The notes under the pieces: generated by a model
Database searches by the model: none
Told to the model about the DNA's origin: nothing
What the model saw: only the letters and a program-made list of their open reading frames with translations
Source of the DNA: Alphaproteobacteria bacterium PA2
GTDB taxonomy: Bacteria; Pseudomonadota; Alphaproteobacteria; Caulobacterales; Caulobacteraceae
NCBI GenBank assembly: GCA_002256425.1
Contig: NKIZ01000001.1
Coordinates: 1,385,943 to 1,449,942 of the forward strand
Length of the DNA: 64,000 nucleotides
Direction: 5' to 3'
Part shown: in pieces, positions 18,768-29,011 of the stretch
Position numbering within the stretch: the stretch's first letter is position 1
Layout: every line of letters starts with the position of its first letter
Translations under genes and position numbers: made by a program

Positions 18768-20792
18768 ATGCGTATGACGGGTTGGGCGGCGCTGGCCGCA
18801 GCCTTGGCGGTTTCGGGCACGGCTTTCGCAGAGAATGACGCACAACCGGGCGTCATTTCATATTCAGCGGCCTTCTTTGCAGAGTCAGGACCCAACACGG
18901 CCCTGGACATGGTCCAGCGTCTGCCGGGCTTCACCTTTGAGCGGGGCGTTGCGGTGCGCGGCCTTGAGGGCGGTGGCGGCAATGTGCTGATTGATGGCGA
19001 ACCGGTCGTCTCCAAGAATGACGGCCTGGATGACATTCTGCGGCGGATCCCAGTCGGATCGGTCCTCAGGGTCGAGGTGATCCGTGGCGGCGCCCCTGGC
19101 ATCGACATGCGCGGCCGCACGGTGGTGGCGAATGTGGTCCGCAAATCCCAGTCAGGGTTCAACGGCGCCATCAGCGCCACGAACTGGAACATCTATGACG
19201 GAAGGACCATGAACGGCGTACGCGCCGAGGGCCAATGGCGGTGGAACGGCAAGCTGCTTGAACTCTCCATGGTCTTGGGCTCTGGCCCTGACGACCTGCT
19301 GGGCGACGGGCGTCGCACGCGGACAACACCGACCGGCGCCGTCCTGATCCGCAGCCAGGTGGACGCTGACGCTGGGGGCAAGAAGAAGTTCCTGATCGGG
19401 GCCTATGAGACACCCCTCTATGGTGGCCGCCTCAAGCTCAATGCGGCCTTCATGCCCAATCCCTACAGCGCCGAGATCACCGACCGCCTGTCGGTTCCTG
19501 GCGGTCGGGAATACGAATACAACACCATGGACAAGCTGCAGGGTGAGTTCGGCGCGCGCTATTCCAGGGGTCTCGGCGCCAAGGGCGGCCTGGAGGCGGT
19601 GTTCTTCCAGCAGTGGAACAATAACGACACCAAGGCCCATTTTGAGTCGGCCGCAGTGAACCGTGACTTCACGTCCGACAAGAAGCTGACCGAAACAGTC
19701 GGGCGGCTCCTGGTGCGGCGGAAGCAGTCTGACAAGCTGGCCCTGGAAGGCTATGTCGAGGGCGCCTTCAATGGTCTCGACAGCACTACCGGCTTCACCC
19801 TGAACGGCAAAAAGGTTGTGCTTCCCGCCGCCAATGTCCGGGTCGAGGAGAAGCGCGGGGAGGCCTCCCTCCAGGCGTCGCTGACCCTGTCCCCGGCCCT
19901 GAAGGTGGAGGGGCAGGTCCGCGAGGAAACCTCAACGATTTCCTCGACCGGAGATCTGGTGCTGGAAAAGACTCTCAGCTTTTTCAAGCCCCGCCTTGGC
20001 CTGACATGGTCGCCGGACGCATCTGATCAGGTGCGCCTGCGGATCGAGCGGGAAGTCAGCCAGCTGAACTTCGATGACTATATCGCCTCGTCTTCGACAG
20101 CGAGCACGGGCGCTGTGCTGGCCGGCAATCCGGACCTCTCGCCCCAACAGGCCTGGGTTGCCGAGGCGGCCTTTGAGCGCCGGTTCTGGGGCGCGGGTGC
20201 GGCCGTTCTGACCGTGCGCCACTCCGAACTTACCGACGTCATCGACCGGGCGCCGATCTATGTGAAGGGTGTGCCTGTCGCCGACGCGCCGGGCAATATC
20301 GGCAATGGAACCAGTGACGAGATCACCGCCAGCCTCGCCATTCCCTTGCAGAGGTTCGGTCTCAAGGCCACCCAGTTGAAGGGGCAGGTTACGCGCCGGT
20401 TCACCTCCGTGATCGACCCGGCCACGGGCCGCCGGCGCGAGATCTCCAACCTGCATCCGGTCGATTGGGAACTGCACTTCAATCAGGACCTGCCCCAATG
20501 GCGCACCAATTGGGGCATAGATGTCTACACGGGCGGAATTCGCGAAAGGGCCTTCAGGCTCTCCGAAATCGAAACCAAGAAGGTGGGCATTCCCATCTGG
20601 ATCTTCGCAGAAACCCGGCTGCGCCCCGACCTGCTGCTCCGTATGGAAGTGCAGAATATCGGCGAGCGCAACGCCAAGCGCATCCGCGAGGTCTATGCCG
20701 GTCCCCGCGGATCCTCGGCCCTGCTCTACACCGACGCCCGCGATCTCGAATTCGGCCGTAACATCCTGATCCGTATCAAGAAGACGCTTTGA
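18768..20792 (+). CDS. TonB-dependent outer-membrane receptor
   Basis: 674-residue TonB-dependent receptor. A signal peptide ends around AVSGTAFA (residue 21). A plug domain follows ([33 protein letters not shown], then [19 protein letters not shown]), and the rest has alternating beta-barrel strands up to the final [13 protein letters not shown]. It is on the short side for TonB receptors. The ligand is unknown. The convergent neighbour is a sorbosone-dehydrogenase-like lipoprotein, which overlaps its 3' end by 17 bases, but convergent orientation argues against an operon. Confidence 0.9.
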   Translation: MRMTGWAALAAALAVSGTAFAENDAQPGVISYSAAFFAESGPNTALDMVQRLPGFTFERGVAVRGLEGGGGNVLIDGEPVVSKNDGLDDILRRIPVGSVLRVEVIRGGAPGIDMRGRTVVANVVRKSQSGFNGAISATNWNIYDGRTMNGVRAEGQWRWNGKLLELSMVLGSGPDDLLGDGRRTRTTPTGAVLIRSQVDADAGGKKKFLIGAYETPLYGGRLKLNAAFMPNPYSAEITDRLSVPGGREYEYNTMDKLQGEFGARYSRGLGAKGGLEAVFFQQWNNNDTKAHFESAAVNRDFTSDKKLTETVGRLLVRRKQSDKLALEGYVEGAFNGLDSTTGFTLNGKKVVLPAANVRVEEKRGEASLQASLTLSPALKVEGQVREETSTISSTGDLVLEKTLSFFKPRLGLTWSPDASDQVRLRIEREVSQLNFDDYIASSSTASTGAVLAGNPDLSPQQAWVAEAAFERRFWGAGAAVLTVRHSELTDVIDRAPIYVKGVPVADAPGNIGNGTSDEITASLAIPLQRFGLKATQLKGQVTRRFTSVIDPATGRRREISNLHPVDWELHFNQDLPQWRTNWGIDVYTGGIRERAFRLSEIETKKVGIPIWIFAETRLRPDLLLRMEVQNIGERNAKRIREVYAGPRGSSALLYTDARDLEFGRNILIRIKKTL

Positions 20793-22101
20793 CTTCAGGC
20801 GGCCGGGCGCTGACGCGCCAGATGATGTCGCCGACATCGTCCGCAACCAGCAGGCCGCCGGACTTGTCCACTGCGACCCCAACGGGACGGCCGCGCGCCT
20901 CGCCCTTTTCGGTCAGGAAGCCGCTCAGGAAGACCTCCGGGCGATTGACCGGCTTGCCGTTCTCAAAGGGCACGAAGACGACCCGATAGCCGTTCAGCGG
21001 CTTGCGGTTCCACGACCCATGCTGGCCGATGAAGACCCCGCCGCGATAGCGATCCGGAAAGTTCTCCGCCTTGTAGAAGGCAAGCCCCAGGGACGCCGTG
21101 TGCGGGCCAAGGGCGAAGTCAGGGGCTATGGCCTTCGCCACCATGTCCGGCTTCTGGGGCTGGACGCGTACGTCCACATGCTGGCCGTAATAGCTGTAGG
21201 GCCATCCGTAGAAGGCGCCGTCCTTCACGCTGGTCATATAGTCCGGGACCAGGTCCGGGCCGATCTCGTCCCGCTCGTTGACAGCCGTCCACAGGGCGCC
21301 GGTGACCGGTTCGAAATCAAGACCATTGGGATTGCGGATACCCGTCGCAAAAGGACGGCTTGGCCCCTTGGGCAGGGTGAATTCGGTGATCTGGGCCCGG
21401 CCTTCCTCTGCCGCCATGCCGTTCTCGCCCACGTTGGAATTCGAACCCACCGTGGCGTAGAGCTTGGTCCCGTCCTGGCTGGCGATGATGTTCTTGGTCC
21501 AGTGGTGATTGATCGGGTCGCCCGGCAGGTCGAACACCTTCTCGCCGGGACCCTCCACCCGGGTGTCGCCATCCTTGTAGGGATAGCTGACTATGGCGTT
21601 GTCGGCGGCGACATAGAGGGTCTGTCCCACAAGGGCCATGCCGAATGGGCGTTTGGTCCCTTCTGCAAAGACGGTCTTCAACTCCGCCACGCCATCCCCA
21701 TTGGCGTCGCGAAGCAGGATGATCCTGTTGGGGCTTTTCCTGTTTGCGCCGGCGCTCTTCATGATGAAGGCGGCCGCGTGGTCGCGGAAGGTCTTGGGCG
21801 GCTTGGCTTCCGAGGATGACTCCGCCACCAGCACATCGCCATTGGGCAGGACATAGACCCACCTGGGGTGGTCCAGGCCTTCGGCGAACCGTGTGACCGT
21901 GAAGCCTTCGGGCGCCTTGGGCTGTTCACCTGCGCTCCACGGGGCGACCTTGGCGATGGCGACCTGGGGCAGGAGACCCTTGTGGGGTTCCGGCAAGGCG
22001 GGGTTTGGCCCGAAGCCGACGAAAGGATCCAGGGCGCCTGGCTGGCCGCAGCCGGCAAGGGTGAGGCCCATCAGGCCCAGAATGATTGGCGTCCGGCGCA
22101 T
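20776..22101 (-). CDS. PQQ-dependent sugar dehydrogenase family lipoprotein (sorbosone dehydrogenase-like)
   Basis: 441-residue exported six-bladed beta-propeller protein of the glucose/sorbosone dehydrogenase family. A lipobox LAGC gives lipidation at Cys18. Propeller repeats are visible: [69 protein letters not shown], and [19 protein letters not shown]. Family members oxidise sugars in the periplasm with PQQ or related cofactors. Cofactor and substrate are not provable from sequence. Both strand partners are in opposite orientation. Confidence 0.87.
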   Translation of the reverse strand: MRRTPIILGLMGLTLAGCGQPGALDPFVGFGPNPALPEPHKGLLPQVAIAKVAPWSAGEQPKAPEGFTVTRFAEGLDHPRWVYVLPNGDVLVAESSSEAKPPKTFRDHAAAFIMKSAGANRKSPNRIILLRDANGDGVAELKTVFAEGTKRPFGMALVGQTLYVAADNAIVSYPYKDGDTRVEGPGEKVFDLPGDPINHHWTKNIIASQDGTKLYATVGSNSNVGENGMAAEEGRAQITEFTLPKGPSRPFATGIRNPNGLDFEPVTGALWTAVNERDEIGPDLVPDYMTSVKDGAFYGWPYSYYGQHVDVRVQPQKPDMVAKAIAPDFALGPHTASLGLAFYKAENFPDRYRGGVFIGQHGSWNRKPLNGYRVVFVPFENGKPVNRPEVFLSGFLTEKGEARGRPVGVAVDKSGGLLVADDVGDIIWRVSARPPEVKASS

Positions 22102-22238
22102 GCAAAGCTCCTGAAATCAGCGCCCTGGCGACAGAGTCGACAGGTCGCGCAAGGTTGACGCCTTCCGGCGAAGGACGGAAGGTCAAAACACAGATCGGGC
22201 CAAAAAGGATCCGGTCAGATCTTCAAAGGGGTGGAACC

Positions 22239-22637
22239 ATGACAACTGAACTGACCATGCTGACCTATTCGGTTGGCCTTCTCTTCGTTCTGATCATCAT
22301 TCAGGCGACCGCAGGCATCAGGGCCCAAGGCCTCAAGCCGCTGGCCAATTCCCGGGACAACCTGCCGCCTCCAGGCGTCTTCCAGGCGCGGGCGAAGCGC
22401 TGTGTCGACAATCACCGTGAGGGCCTCACGCTGTTTGCGCCACTGATCCTGGTCGCCGCCCTGGCGCAGGTTTCCAATCACGCCACGGTCCTTGGCGCCC
22501 AGCTGTTCTTCATTGGTCGGGTGGCCCATGCCGGCATCTATCTGGCCGGTCTTCCGATGATCCGTCCCCTGGCCTGGGCCGTGAGTATTGTCGGAACGGT
22601 CATGGTCTTCGCAGCCCTGATGGGGTGGGCTGGTTAA
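22239..22637 (+). CDS. MAPEG family membrane protein
   Basis: 132-residue protein of the MAPEG superfamily (membrane-associated proteins in eicosanoid and glutathione metabolism). Four hydrophobic segments are visible, with the family's conserved stretch FQARAKRCVDNHREGLTLFAPLILVAAL (about residues 48-75) and FFIGRVAHAGIYLAGLPMIR before the last segment. The start at 22239 follows AAAGGGGTGG. Bacterial members are mostly uncharacterised, and glutathione transferase or peroxidase activity is possible but unproven. Confidence 0.85.
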   Translation: MTTELTMLTYSVGLLFVLIIIQATAGIRAQGLKPLANSRDNLPPPGVFQARAKRCVDNHREGLTLFAPLILVAALAQVSNHATVLGAQLFFIGRVAHAGIYLAGLPMIRPLAWAVSIVGTVMVFAALMGWAG

Positions 22638-22647
22638 GGTCTTGAGC

Positions 22648-22679
22648 GGCGGCGTCCAGATCAGAACCTGAACGCCGCC
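22648..22679. terminator. hairpin between convergent MAPEG and hup genes
   Basis: 8-bp stem GGCGGCGT (22648-22655) / ACGCCGCC (22672-22679) with a 16-base loop, placed between two converging stops. There is no T run on either strand, so an intrinsic terminator function is only likely by position. Confidence 0.35.
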
Positions 22680-22692
22680 GGCTCGAAACGGC

Positions 22693-22971
22693 TTAGCCGT
22701 TGACGGCGTCCTTCAGGGCCTTGGCGGCCTGGAACACGATCTTCTTGGAGGCCGCGATTTCGATCGCTGCGCCCGTGGAAGGGTTGCGACCCGTGCGGGC
22801 CGGCTTGGACTGGACCTTGAACTTGCCAAAGCCGGGGACGGAAACTTCGTCGCCCTTCACGGCGGCGCCACGGATGGCGCCGAAGACCGCGTCAACAATG
22901 GCCTTGGCCTGAGCCTTGGTCAGCTTGTCGTCAGAGGCGGCAACCTGATCGATGAGGTCGGAAATGGTCAT
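22693..22971 (-). CDS. hupB: HU family DNA-binding protein
   Basis: 92-residue histone-like HU protein that bends and compacts DNA as a dimer. The body has the helical N-terminus MTISDLIDQVAASDDKLTKAQAKA, the signature VPGFGKFKVQSKPARTGRNPSTG (residues about 45-67) that forms the DNA-clasping arms, and the C-terminal helix AAKALKDAVNG. I set the start at MTISDL, the normal family start, rather than an upstream ATG 42 bases away. It borders the left edge of the island and faces away from it. Confidence 0.95.
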   Translation of the reverse strand: MTISDLIDQVAASDDKLTKAQAKAIVDAVFGAIRGAAVKGDEVSVPGFGKFKVQSKPARTGRNPSTGAAIEIAASKKIVFQAAKALKDAVNG

Positions 22972-23093
22972 ATGTCGTCTTTCGTAAGAGAATCGAAGGC
23001 CCGACCCTGCCAAGCTCTCATGCGGATGTCACGTGCATGTGGCGCCCCGAATGGCTATGAAACGGGCAAAATCGCCCCTGAGACCTCAAAATC

Positions 23094-23204
23094 GTGCCTT
23101 CGCTCCCCGATCAGCGACTTTCCGTCGCGCCCATGATGGACTGGACAAATTCAATATATTTTTCAACTAATTACCGGGGGACGTGTGCACTCTTCGTACC
23201 CTAG
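23094..23204 (+). pseudogene. dusA: truncated 5' end of dusA at left island edge
   Basis: A GTG-started frame reads VPSLPDQRLSVAPMMDWT, the normal start of tRNA-dihydrouridine synthase A, and then switches to unrelated residues and a stop at 23202-23204. The intact dusA, 22.5 kb to the right, has LSIAPMMDWTDRHCR at the same place. This is therefore the displaced native start of dusA left behind by integration. Confidence 0.85.
23130..23146 (+). repeat. left attachment site (attL) of the dusA island
   Basis: 17-bp sequence CCCATGATGGACTGGAC, identical to 45672-45688 inside the intact dusA. It marks the point where similarity to dusA ends on the left and begins on the right, as expected of an integrase crossover core. 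Confidence 0.85.
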
Positions 23205-23586
23205 ATGTTCTCTTTCGCCAGGGTTTTCGGTCCTTCGCCAGGGTGCGAAATGTCGCGACACAATTTCTCGTGCCTGAAAACCACCATCCAGCGAATTGGA
23301 TAGGCACAACAGGCTGTACCCAAGCAAGTTTCCGGCCAAACGGCCGTACGCGGCCGGTTTTGTCGTCAGTGACTCACCATTGAATGTACCCAAAACGGAC
23401 GCCCCTACCGCCCAAGGGGCGGCCTGCAAGGATGGATCCGATCCGGGTTGAAACTGACACAACGTAACCATTGCCGGTTGGTCCCGGACCGACAAATTTT
23501 GTGGCGATCACGAAGAGTTCGCGCATTCGAATCCGAAGCGTCTTTGAGGGTCAGCACACTCCCAACTCTCAGATGGGGGTAGACAC
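23147..23586. other. left-end noncoding region of the island
   Basis: 440 bases between attL and the TonB receptor. A hairpin AAACGGCCG, loop TACG, CGGCCGGTTT (23338-23361) ending in TTTT-like sequence could be a terminator or regulatory fold. The sequence TGTACCCAA occurs at 23315-23323 and again near 23387. It must hold the promoter of the receptor gene, but I see no convincing -35/-10 pair. Confidence 0.4.
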
Positions 23587-26166
23587 ATGCGTCTTCAGAT
23601 CAGCTTACGCCAGTCCGTCATGGGTGGAGTTGCGCTTGCAGCGCTCGCGACTTCGCTGATTTCTTTCACACCGGCCCGGGCGGAAGCCACAGCGGCGGAT
23701 GCTGGAGCCGTTGGCCTGGAGGAGGTGATCGTCACCGCCCAGAAGCGGTCCGAGAACCTTCAGAAGACGCCAGCATCGGTTTCCGTTGTCAGCGCCCAGG
23801 CGATGGAAGACCGCCACATCTACTCACTGACCGACTTGAATGACGGTGCGGCCCCAGGGCTGACGGTGACGCCATTCGCAAGCCGCCCGTTCAGCATCAT
23901 CCTCAACATTCGCGGCGTCGGCATCATGGCCGATACAAACCAGCCGTCCGGCGAGTCTGGGATCGGGGTCTATCTTGACGGGGTCTATCTTGGCCGCCCG
24001 CAAGGCCTCGATGCCGGCCTTTATGATCTCCAGGCCATCGAAGTCCTGAAGGGGCCACAAGGCACCCTGTTTGGACGCAATACCCTGGGCGGGGCCTTGA
24101 ATATCACGACCAAGAAGCCTTCCGGCAAGTACGGCATGGAAGTGGTGGGCGGTGTCGGGAACTTCGGCAGCTATGAAAGCCAGTTCCATCTGAACCTTCC
24201 TGAATTCCATGATGTCTCGGTCAAGCTCGACGCCATGATCCAGGCCCATGACGGGTGGGTCAAAAATCCCATGCAGGATCAGCACGACTGGAGCGAGGTC
24301 GCACGTCGCGGTTTCCGCGCCCAGGTTCGCTGGACACCGACGTCCAAGTTCACCGCAGACTATGCCTTTGACACCAGCCACACCGAAGACACCACGATCT
24401 TCGGCTACATCGTCAAGCCTGCCAATAATGTGACGATTTCGCCGCTTTCGCTGATCCCGAAGGGCCGTATCAAAGTCGCGCCGATCGGCGCGATCCTGCA
24501 GCCCAGCCTCGGCGACCAATGGGGCCACTCCCTGACCCTGAACTGGGATGTCGCGCCCTGGGTGACCTTGAAGTCCATCTCCTCTTACCGGGATCTCTAT
24601 CAGGACCAGTATTCCCAGCCGGGCACCACGGGTGTGGCGATCACAAACAGTCTTGGCGCCGGCCAGAATTTCCAGCGCCTGTCTGTCGCGAAATTCGAAC
24701 AGAGCCAGTACAGCGAGGAAATTCAGGCGATCGGAAAAATTGATCGCCTCAACTTTATCCTCGGCACCACCTATTTTCATGAGAGCACGACCGATCAGGC
24801 CCAGGCTTTCAACACCTTGCACTGGGACACCAGCGGCATAGCGTCGACGATCTCGCCGATCGTCTACACGCCATTCGGGAATTCCGTGCTTGGCCCGAAC
24901 GCCTGCATCACAACACCAGCGAGCTGCAATTCAAACTACAACAACTTCTATGGACAGCCAGGGCAGACGACGCTGGTGCAAGGCCTCTATCCCAATATCG
25001 GCGTAGATCGCGCCAGCCGGGCGACAACGGATAGCTTCAGTCTCTACGGCCAGGCGACCTGGACGCCGCCCATCCTTGATGAACGGCTTCGTCTGACAGC
25101 CGGGGTGAGCTGGAACGAGGACCGCAAGGAAGGCGTTCTGCTGGTCGTCAACAACGCCTTGCCGTTCCTGCCTGACGCCAACGGGCAGCTGACTAAGGTC
25201 CAGGGCGTTGTCCCGCGCAGCCAGACATGGCGGCGGGTCAACCCGATGGTCAATCTGGCTTACGATGTCTCTGAAACCGTCTCGGTCTACGGAAAGTGGA
25301 GTACCGGCTACAGAGCCGGCGGCTTCAATTCCCGCTCGATCGTCTTTTCCTCATACGATCCCGAAGAAATCTCCATGGTCGAAGTTGGCCTGAAGAGCGA
25401 GTTCTTCGACAGACGTATGCGCTTCAATGTCGCTGCATATGCAGGTGACTACAAGAACGTCTATTATAACATCACGGCAAACTACAACACATTCGCCTCG
25501 GATCCGAAGACTGGTCAATTGATTGTCGTCAGCGGATCTACACGAACTATTGAAGACACCTATAACATGAAGGGCGTTGGAAAGGTTTCCGGGGTCGAGG
25601 TGGAAGTCAATTTGGCGCCGATGGAAGGGCTGACGATCTCTTCCAGTTACACCTACGCCAAGGAAGACATGCCGCTGTTTACAGATCCTGTGGCGCGCCC
25701 CCAAATCAACAGCGCCGGCGTAGTGACTGGATACGCGCAGAATACGCCGACCACCTACCACCAACTTTATACACCTGAAAACAGGGTGACCGGATCTATC
25801 GACTATCGCCGGGAAGTACTGGATGGTGCGACGCTCAGACTGCACCTCGACGGAAACTGGAATGACGGCCAGTACAGTTCCCCAGGCGACGTCAGCACCG
25901 GCACGAAGGACGCCAGTGGCGCCACCATCTATCTTCCGCAGCTGAAGACCCAGATCGGCGCAATCTTCAATGCCCGGATTTCAGTGGGAGATATCGAGGT
26001 CGGGGACTCAGGCGCAAGGCTCACCATGGCAATCTGGGCCCGCAACCTGTTTGACAACACGCTGATGATCGGCCGCAGCGGCAGTTATGTTCAGCCTTCC
26101 AGCAATGTTTCGGGCAGCTTCAACGACCCGCGGACCTATGGGGCGACAGTTTCCGTGAAGTTCTAG
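23587..26166 (+). CDS. TonB-dependent outer-membrane receptor, first gene of the phosphonate island
   Basis: 859-residue TonB-dependent receptor. After a signal peptide ending near TPARAEA, a TonB-box region (LEEVIVTAQKRSENLQ, about residues 44-60) leads into the plug (ILNIRGVG, GVYLDGVYLGRPQG, IEVLKGPQGTLFGRNTLGGALNI). A long barrel with the late YGKWSTGYRAGGFN strand and a C-terminal aromatic strand ending in VSVKF follows. It is directly upstream and co-directional with phnD (150 bases), suggesting that the imported ligand is a phosphonate or a phosphonate-bearing compound. That assignment rests on context only. Confidence 0.92.
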   Translation: MRLQISLRQSVMGGVALAALATSLISFTPARAEATAADAGAVGLEEVIVTAQKRSENLQKTPASVSVVSAQAMEDRHIYSLTDLNDGAAPGLTVTPFASRPFSIILNIRGVGIMADTNQPSGESGIGVYLDGVYLGRPQGLDAGLYDLQAIEVLKGPQGTLFGRNTLGGALNITTKKPSGKYGMEVVGGVGNFGSYESQFHLNLPEFHDVSVKLDAMIQAHDGWVKNPMQDQHDWSEVARRGFRAQVRWTPTSKFTADYAFDTSHTEDTTIFGYIVKPANNVTISPLSLIPKGRIKVAPIGAILQPSLGDQWGHSLTLNWDVAPWVTLKSISSYRDLYQDQYSQPGTTGVAITNSLGAGQNFQRLSVAKFEQSQYSEEIQAIGKIDRLNFILGTTYFHESTTDQAQAFNTLHWDTSGIASTISPIVYTPFGNSVLGPNACITTPASCNSNYNNFYGQPGQTTLVQGLYPNIGVDRASRATTDSFSLYGQATWTPPILDERLRLTAGVSWNEDRKEGVLLVVNNALPFLPDANGQLTKVQGVVPRSQTWRRVNPMVNLAYDVSETVSVYGKWSTGYRAGGFNSRSIVFSSYDPEEISMVEVGLKSEFFDRRMRFNVAAYAGDYKNVYYNITANYNTFASDPKTGQLIVVSGSTRTIEDTYNMKGVGKVSGVEVEVNLAPMEGLTISSSYTYAKEDMPLFTDPVARPQINSAGVVTGYAQNTPTTYHQLYTPENRVTGSIDYRREVLDGATLRLHLDGNWNDGQYSSPGDVSTGTKDASGATIYLPQLKTQIGAIFNARISVGDIEVGDSGARLTMAIWARNLFDNTLMIGRSGSYVQPSSNVSGSFNDPRTYGATVSVKF

Positions 26167-26316
26167 GGCCCGCGAGGCGCCCGGACTTACCGGACAAGTT
26201 CAGGATGGGTTCGGCCAGGCGGGCTTCCTCCGTCATCCGCACGACATGACTCTGGTTCAAAGGACGGGGAGGCCAAAGGTCGCTCCCGTCATCGGACACC
26301 GCGAACGGATTAATGA

Positions 26317-27267
26317 ATGCGAAGGCTGATCGTACTGCTTTTCGCCGGAAGCTTCCTGGCAGGTCTGAGCGCATGTGGCGCCAAGCCGGAGACGGATCAC
26401 CTGAAGGGTGAGCTGCGGATGTCCATGCAGGGCTCCAATGACGACCCGGCCATCGTCAAGCGCCGTGAGGCTTACAGAAAGTATCTCGGGGAAGTGACGG
26501 GGCGGCCAGTGAAGCTCTACGAGGCCTCGGACTATAACGGGGTCATTCAGGCCCTTGCGTCGGGACAGGTGGATGTCGCTACCCTCGCAGGCGGCGGCTA
26601 TGCAAACGTCGATGCGCAAGTGGGTGGCAAGGTTACGCCTATCCTTACAACCCGCAGGTCGGATGGCGGTACGGGCTATTATTCCGCCCTCATCGTTAAG
26701 GCTGACAGTCCCTTCAGATCCATCGCAGACCTGAAGGGGCATAGCCTTGGCTATGTCGATTTCAATTCGACCTCTGGCTATCTCTATCCCCGGGCGAAAA
26801 TGCGCGCCACTGGGATCGATCCCGACACCTATTTCGCCAAGGAGGCGTTCGCCGGCGGCCATACCCAGGCGGTCATGGCTCTCGCGAATGGTCAGTTCGA
26901 CGCGACCTTCGTACAGGTATCAGGTGGGGATCCGGCGCATGGGTTCACCACGGGCGCTGTCTACACCATGGCGCGGCGCGGCCTGGTAGACATCAAGGAC
27001 TTTCGAACAATCTGGGTGGTGGGTCCGGTTCCCGATACCGCCATCGTCGTGCGGACGGATCGACCTCAATCGCAGATCGACATCATAAGGGGCGCCATGG
27101 CCGCCCTGGCCTACGACCAGCCAGACCTGTGGACTGACATCGGTCAGCCGGCAGGATCTGAATACACAGCGATCGGGCGTCAGCACTACGCCGAGGTCAT
27201 CGCCCTCCGAAATGAGGACATTGCGCAGCGCCGGACTGGCTCGAAGGACGTTGGGGTCCCGAAATGA
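26317..27267 (+). CDS. phnD: phosphonate ABC transporter substrate-binding lipoprotein
   Basis: 316-residue PhnD-family periplasmic binding protein that captures phosphonates for the PhnCE importer. The N-terminus has a lipobox (LSAC, Cys about 20), so it is anchored to the membrane. The family pattern is clear: GELRMSMQGSNDDPAIVKR, YNGVIQALASGQVDVATLAGGGYA, SLGYVDFNSTSGYLYPRAKM, and FAGGHTQAVMALANGQFDATFVQ. The next binding protein overlaps its stop (ATGA), indicating tight coupling. Confidence 0.93.
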   Translation: MRRLIVLLFAGSFLAGLSACGAKPETDHLKGELRMSMQGSNDDPAIVKRREAYRKYLGEVTGRPVKLYEASDYNGVIQALASGQVDVATLAGGGYANVDAQVGGKVTPILTTRRSDGGTGYYSALIVKADSPFRSIADLKGHSLGYVDFNSTSGYLYPRAKMRATGIDPDTYFAKEAFAGGHTQAVMALANGQFDATFVQVSGGDPAHGFTTGAVYTMARRGLVDIKDFRTIWVVGPVPDTAIVVRTDRPQSQIDIIRGAMAALAYDQPDLWTDIGQPAGSEYTAIGRQHYAEVIALRNEDIAQRRTGSKDVGVPK

Positions 27268-28112
27268 AAGCGTTGCTTGCCCTGGTCAGCCTGTTGGCAT
27301 TGGCGCCTGAGCTGGTCTTGGCGGCGCCATTCCGGTTAGCAACCAACGCGGCGACAAGCGCTCCCTGTGGTCCGCTTGGCTCAGACGCCAATGCGAGCAA
27401 ACGCGCCCTGTTCAAATTACTTGCTCAAAGGCTTGACGCCGAAGTTCTGGATTGCCCGGTGGCCGGATTTCGTGGTGCGGCCGAAGCACTTGCGGCAGGG
27501 CAGGTCGACATGGGGACGCTTGATCCGGAGTCGTATGCACCCGTGGCCGCCAAGGTCCGGGCCATTCTGACCTTGCGGCCAAAGGATGGATTGATCCGAA
27601 CCCAGGTCGTCACCGCTGTTCGGGGCGGTTCTTCCTTCAAGTCTCTGGGTGATCTCCGTGGTCAGCGCCTCGTATTCATTGGCGTCGCCCCATATGACCG
27701 TGATCTGCCAAGAAAGGCCCTTGCAGACCAGGGTGCCGGATCATCGTATTTTTCAAAAGAGGTCGTCGCCGCGTCTGCTGAAGAGGCTCTCTCGCAGCTA
27801 CGCAAGCAGGATGCCGATGTCGTTGTGATGAACGCCGACGCTTGGCAGCGGAGTTGCCGCGGCGCCAAGCCACAGGATCAGCCGTGCGGCGATCTTCGTA
27901 TAGTCTGGAAGGGCCGACCCCGCGCGGCGAACGCGGTCGTGGTGCACCTGGACATGCCACCGCGCCTGCGCTTTCAGCTCATGGGAATTTACGTCGCCAT
28001 GCACCTGGAGGCGCCTGACGCCTTCATCGCGGCTTCCGCCTTTGCACCCGGCAATGAGAATTTTGACGGGGCTGAAGCTGCCGCGCTTTCACCGTCACAC
28101 GTGATCAAATAG
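27264..28112 (+). CDS. second PhnD-superfamily periplasmic binding protein
   Basis: 282-residue exported binding protein (signal peptide ending LVLAA, no lipobox) of the phosphate/phosphite/phosphonate-binding PhnD group. The pattern AAEALAAGQVDMGTLDPESYAPVAAKV and LGDLRGQRLVFIGVAP parallels PhnD, but overall divergence from the preceding gene is large and four cysteines (SAPC, VLDC, RSCRG, QPCG) are unique to it. Two binding proteins feeding one transporter suggest a wider substrate range. It overlaps phnD by 4 bases and precedes the first permease by 2. Confidence 0.8.
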   Translation: MKALLALVSLLALAPELVLAAPFRLATNAATSAPCGPLGSDANASKRALFKLLAQRLDAEVLDCPVAGFRGAAEALAAGQVDMGTLDPESYAPVAAKVRAILTLRPKDGLIRTQVVTAVRGGSSFKSLGDLRGQRLVFIGVAPYDRDLPRKALADQGAGSSYFSKEVVAASAEEALSQLRKQDADVVVMNADAWQRSCRGAKPQDQPCGDLRIVWKGRPRAANAVVVHLDMPPRLRFQLMGIYVAMHLEAPDAFIAASAFAPGNENFDGAEAAALSPSHVIK

Positions 28113-28114
28113 GC

Positions 28115-29011
28115 ATGTCGACAGGATCTGAAGCCGTCGTCGAAAACTTCGAGACGCGCCGTCGTCGGGCCCTGCGTCGCCACTGGTTGCAATCGGGCGT
28201 GGGGCTGCTGATCTTCAGTATGGTCCTCGCCGCATCATTCCAGGAAAGCCAGTTTTTCAGTTCAGATATTGGCGGGGATCCCCTGGGCCGGATCGGCGAA
28301 TTCCTGGTGCGCATGACCCCAAGCCTGCAAGGGCCGGTCTTGTTCGAAGGGCGTTCAACTCCAGGGTCGCTGGCGTCCTGGTTCTATGATCTGCCGGGGT
28401 GGCTCGCGGCCATCTGGCAGACCATTGAAATGGCCATTGTCGCCACGGTCTTTGGATCTTTGGGGGCTGTGGGCGCCTCGCTCCTCTGTGCATCCAACCT
28501 CATGCCCTGGCGCCCGGTGAGGTTCCTAGTGCGCCGCAGCCTTGAGGTGACCAGGACCATCCCGGATCTGGTCCTCGCCCTCATTCTTGTCGCCGCGTTC
28601 GGCGTAGGACCCTTGCCCGGCGTTATTACGCTCTCGATCTCGACCATGGGGGGGCTTGGCAAGCTGTTTGCAGAAATCAATGAAGAGGTCGATCCACGGC
28701 AGCTCGAGGCCCTGGATGCCGCCGGAGCGGGGCTGCTGAACAAGATCCGCTTTGGGGTCTTTCCCCAGGTGTTCCCGGCCTATGCCTCCTACGGACTTCT
28801 GCGGCTGGAAGGAAACCTGGCCGGAGCGGCCGCCCTGGGAATCGTCGGGGCCGGCGGGATCGGGCTCGAACTACAGCGCGCCATCACCTACACCGAATAC
28901 AATACCTATCTGGCGATCCTGATCCTCATGGTCGCGATGATCTTCCTGATCGACCTGATGTCAGAGGCCATTCGCCACCGCCTGATCCGACTGGATGAGG
29001 GCGGGCAATGA
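28115..29011 (+). CDS. phnE: phosphonate ABC transporter permease PhnE (first copy)
   Basis: 298-residue inner-membrane permease of the PhnE type with about six hydrophobic segments. It contains the family helix-loop ALDAAGAGLLNKIRFGVFPQVFPAYASYGL, corresponding to the EAA loop that contacts the ATPase, followed by AALGIVGAGGIGLEL. The segment RRSLEVTRTIPDLVLALILVAAFGVGPLPGV is also standard. It works with the second PhnE and PhnC; the start of the second permease overlaps its stop by 4 bases. Confidence 0.92.
   Translation: MSTGSEAVVENFETRRRRALRRHWLQSGVGLLIFSMVLAASFQESQFFSSDIGGDPLGRIGEFLVRMTPSLQGPVLFEGRSTPGSLASWFYDLPGWLAAIWQTIEMAIVATVFGSLGAVGASLLCASNLMPWRPVRFLVRRSLEVTRTIPDLVLALILVAAFGVGPLPGVITLSISTMGGLGKLFAEINEEVDPRQLEALDAAGAGLLNKIRFGVFPQVFPAYASYGLLRLEGNLAGAAALGIVGAGGIGLELQRAITYTEYNTYLAILILMVAMIFLIDLMSEAIRHRLIRLDEGGQ

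Noticed and set aside
18628-18777. 49-codon TTG-started frame with one hydrophobic segment, overlapping the start of the TonB receptor
   Set aside because: No ribosome site, uncommon start codon and no recognised family; it might be real but I cannot support it.
22972-23586. Search for a tRNA gene at the left island border
   Set aside because: No cloverleaf or CCA-ended acceptor stem is visible; the target is dusA, not a tRNA gene.
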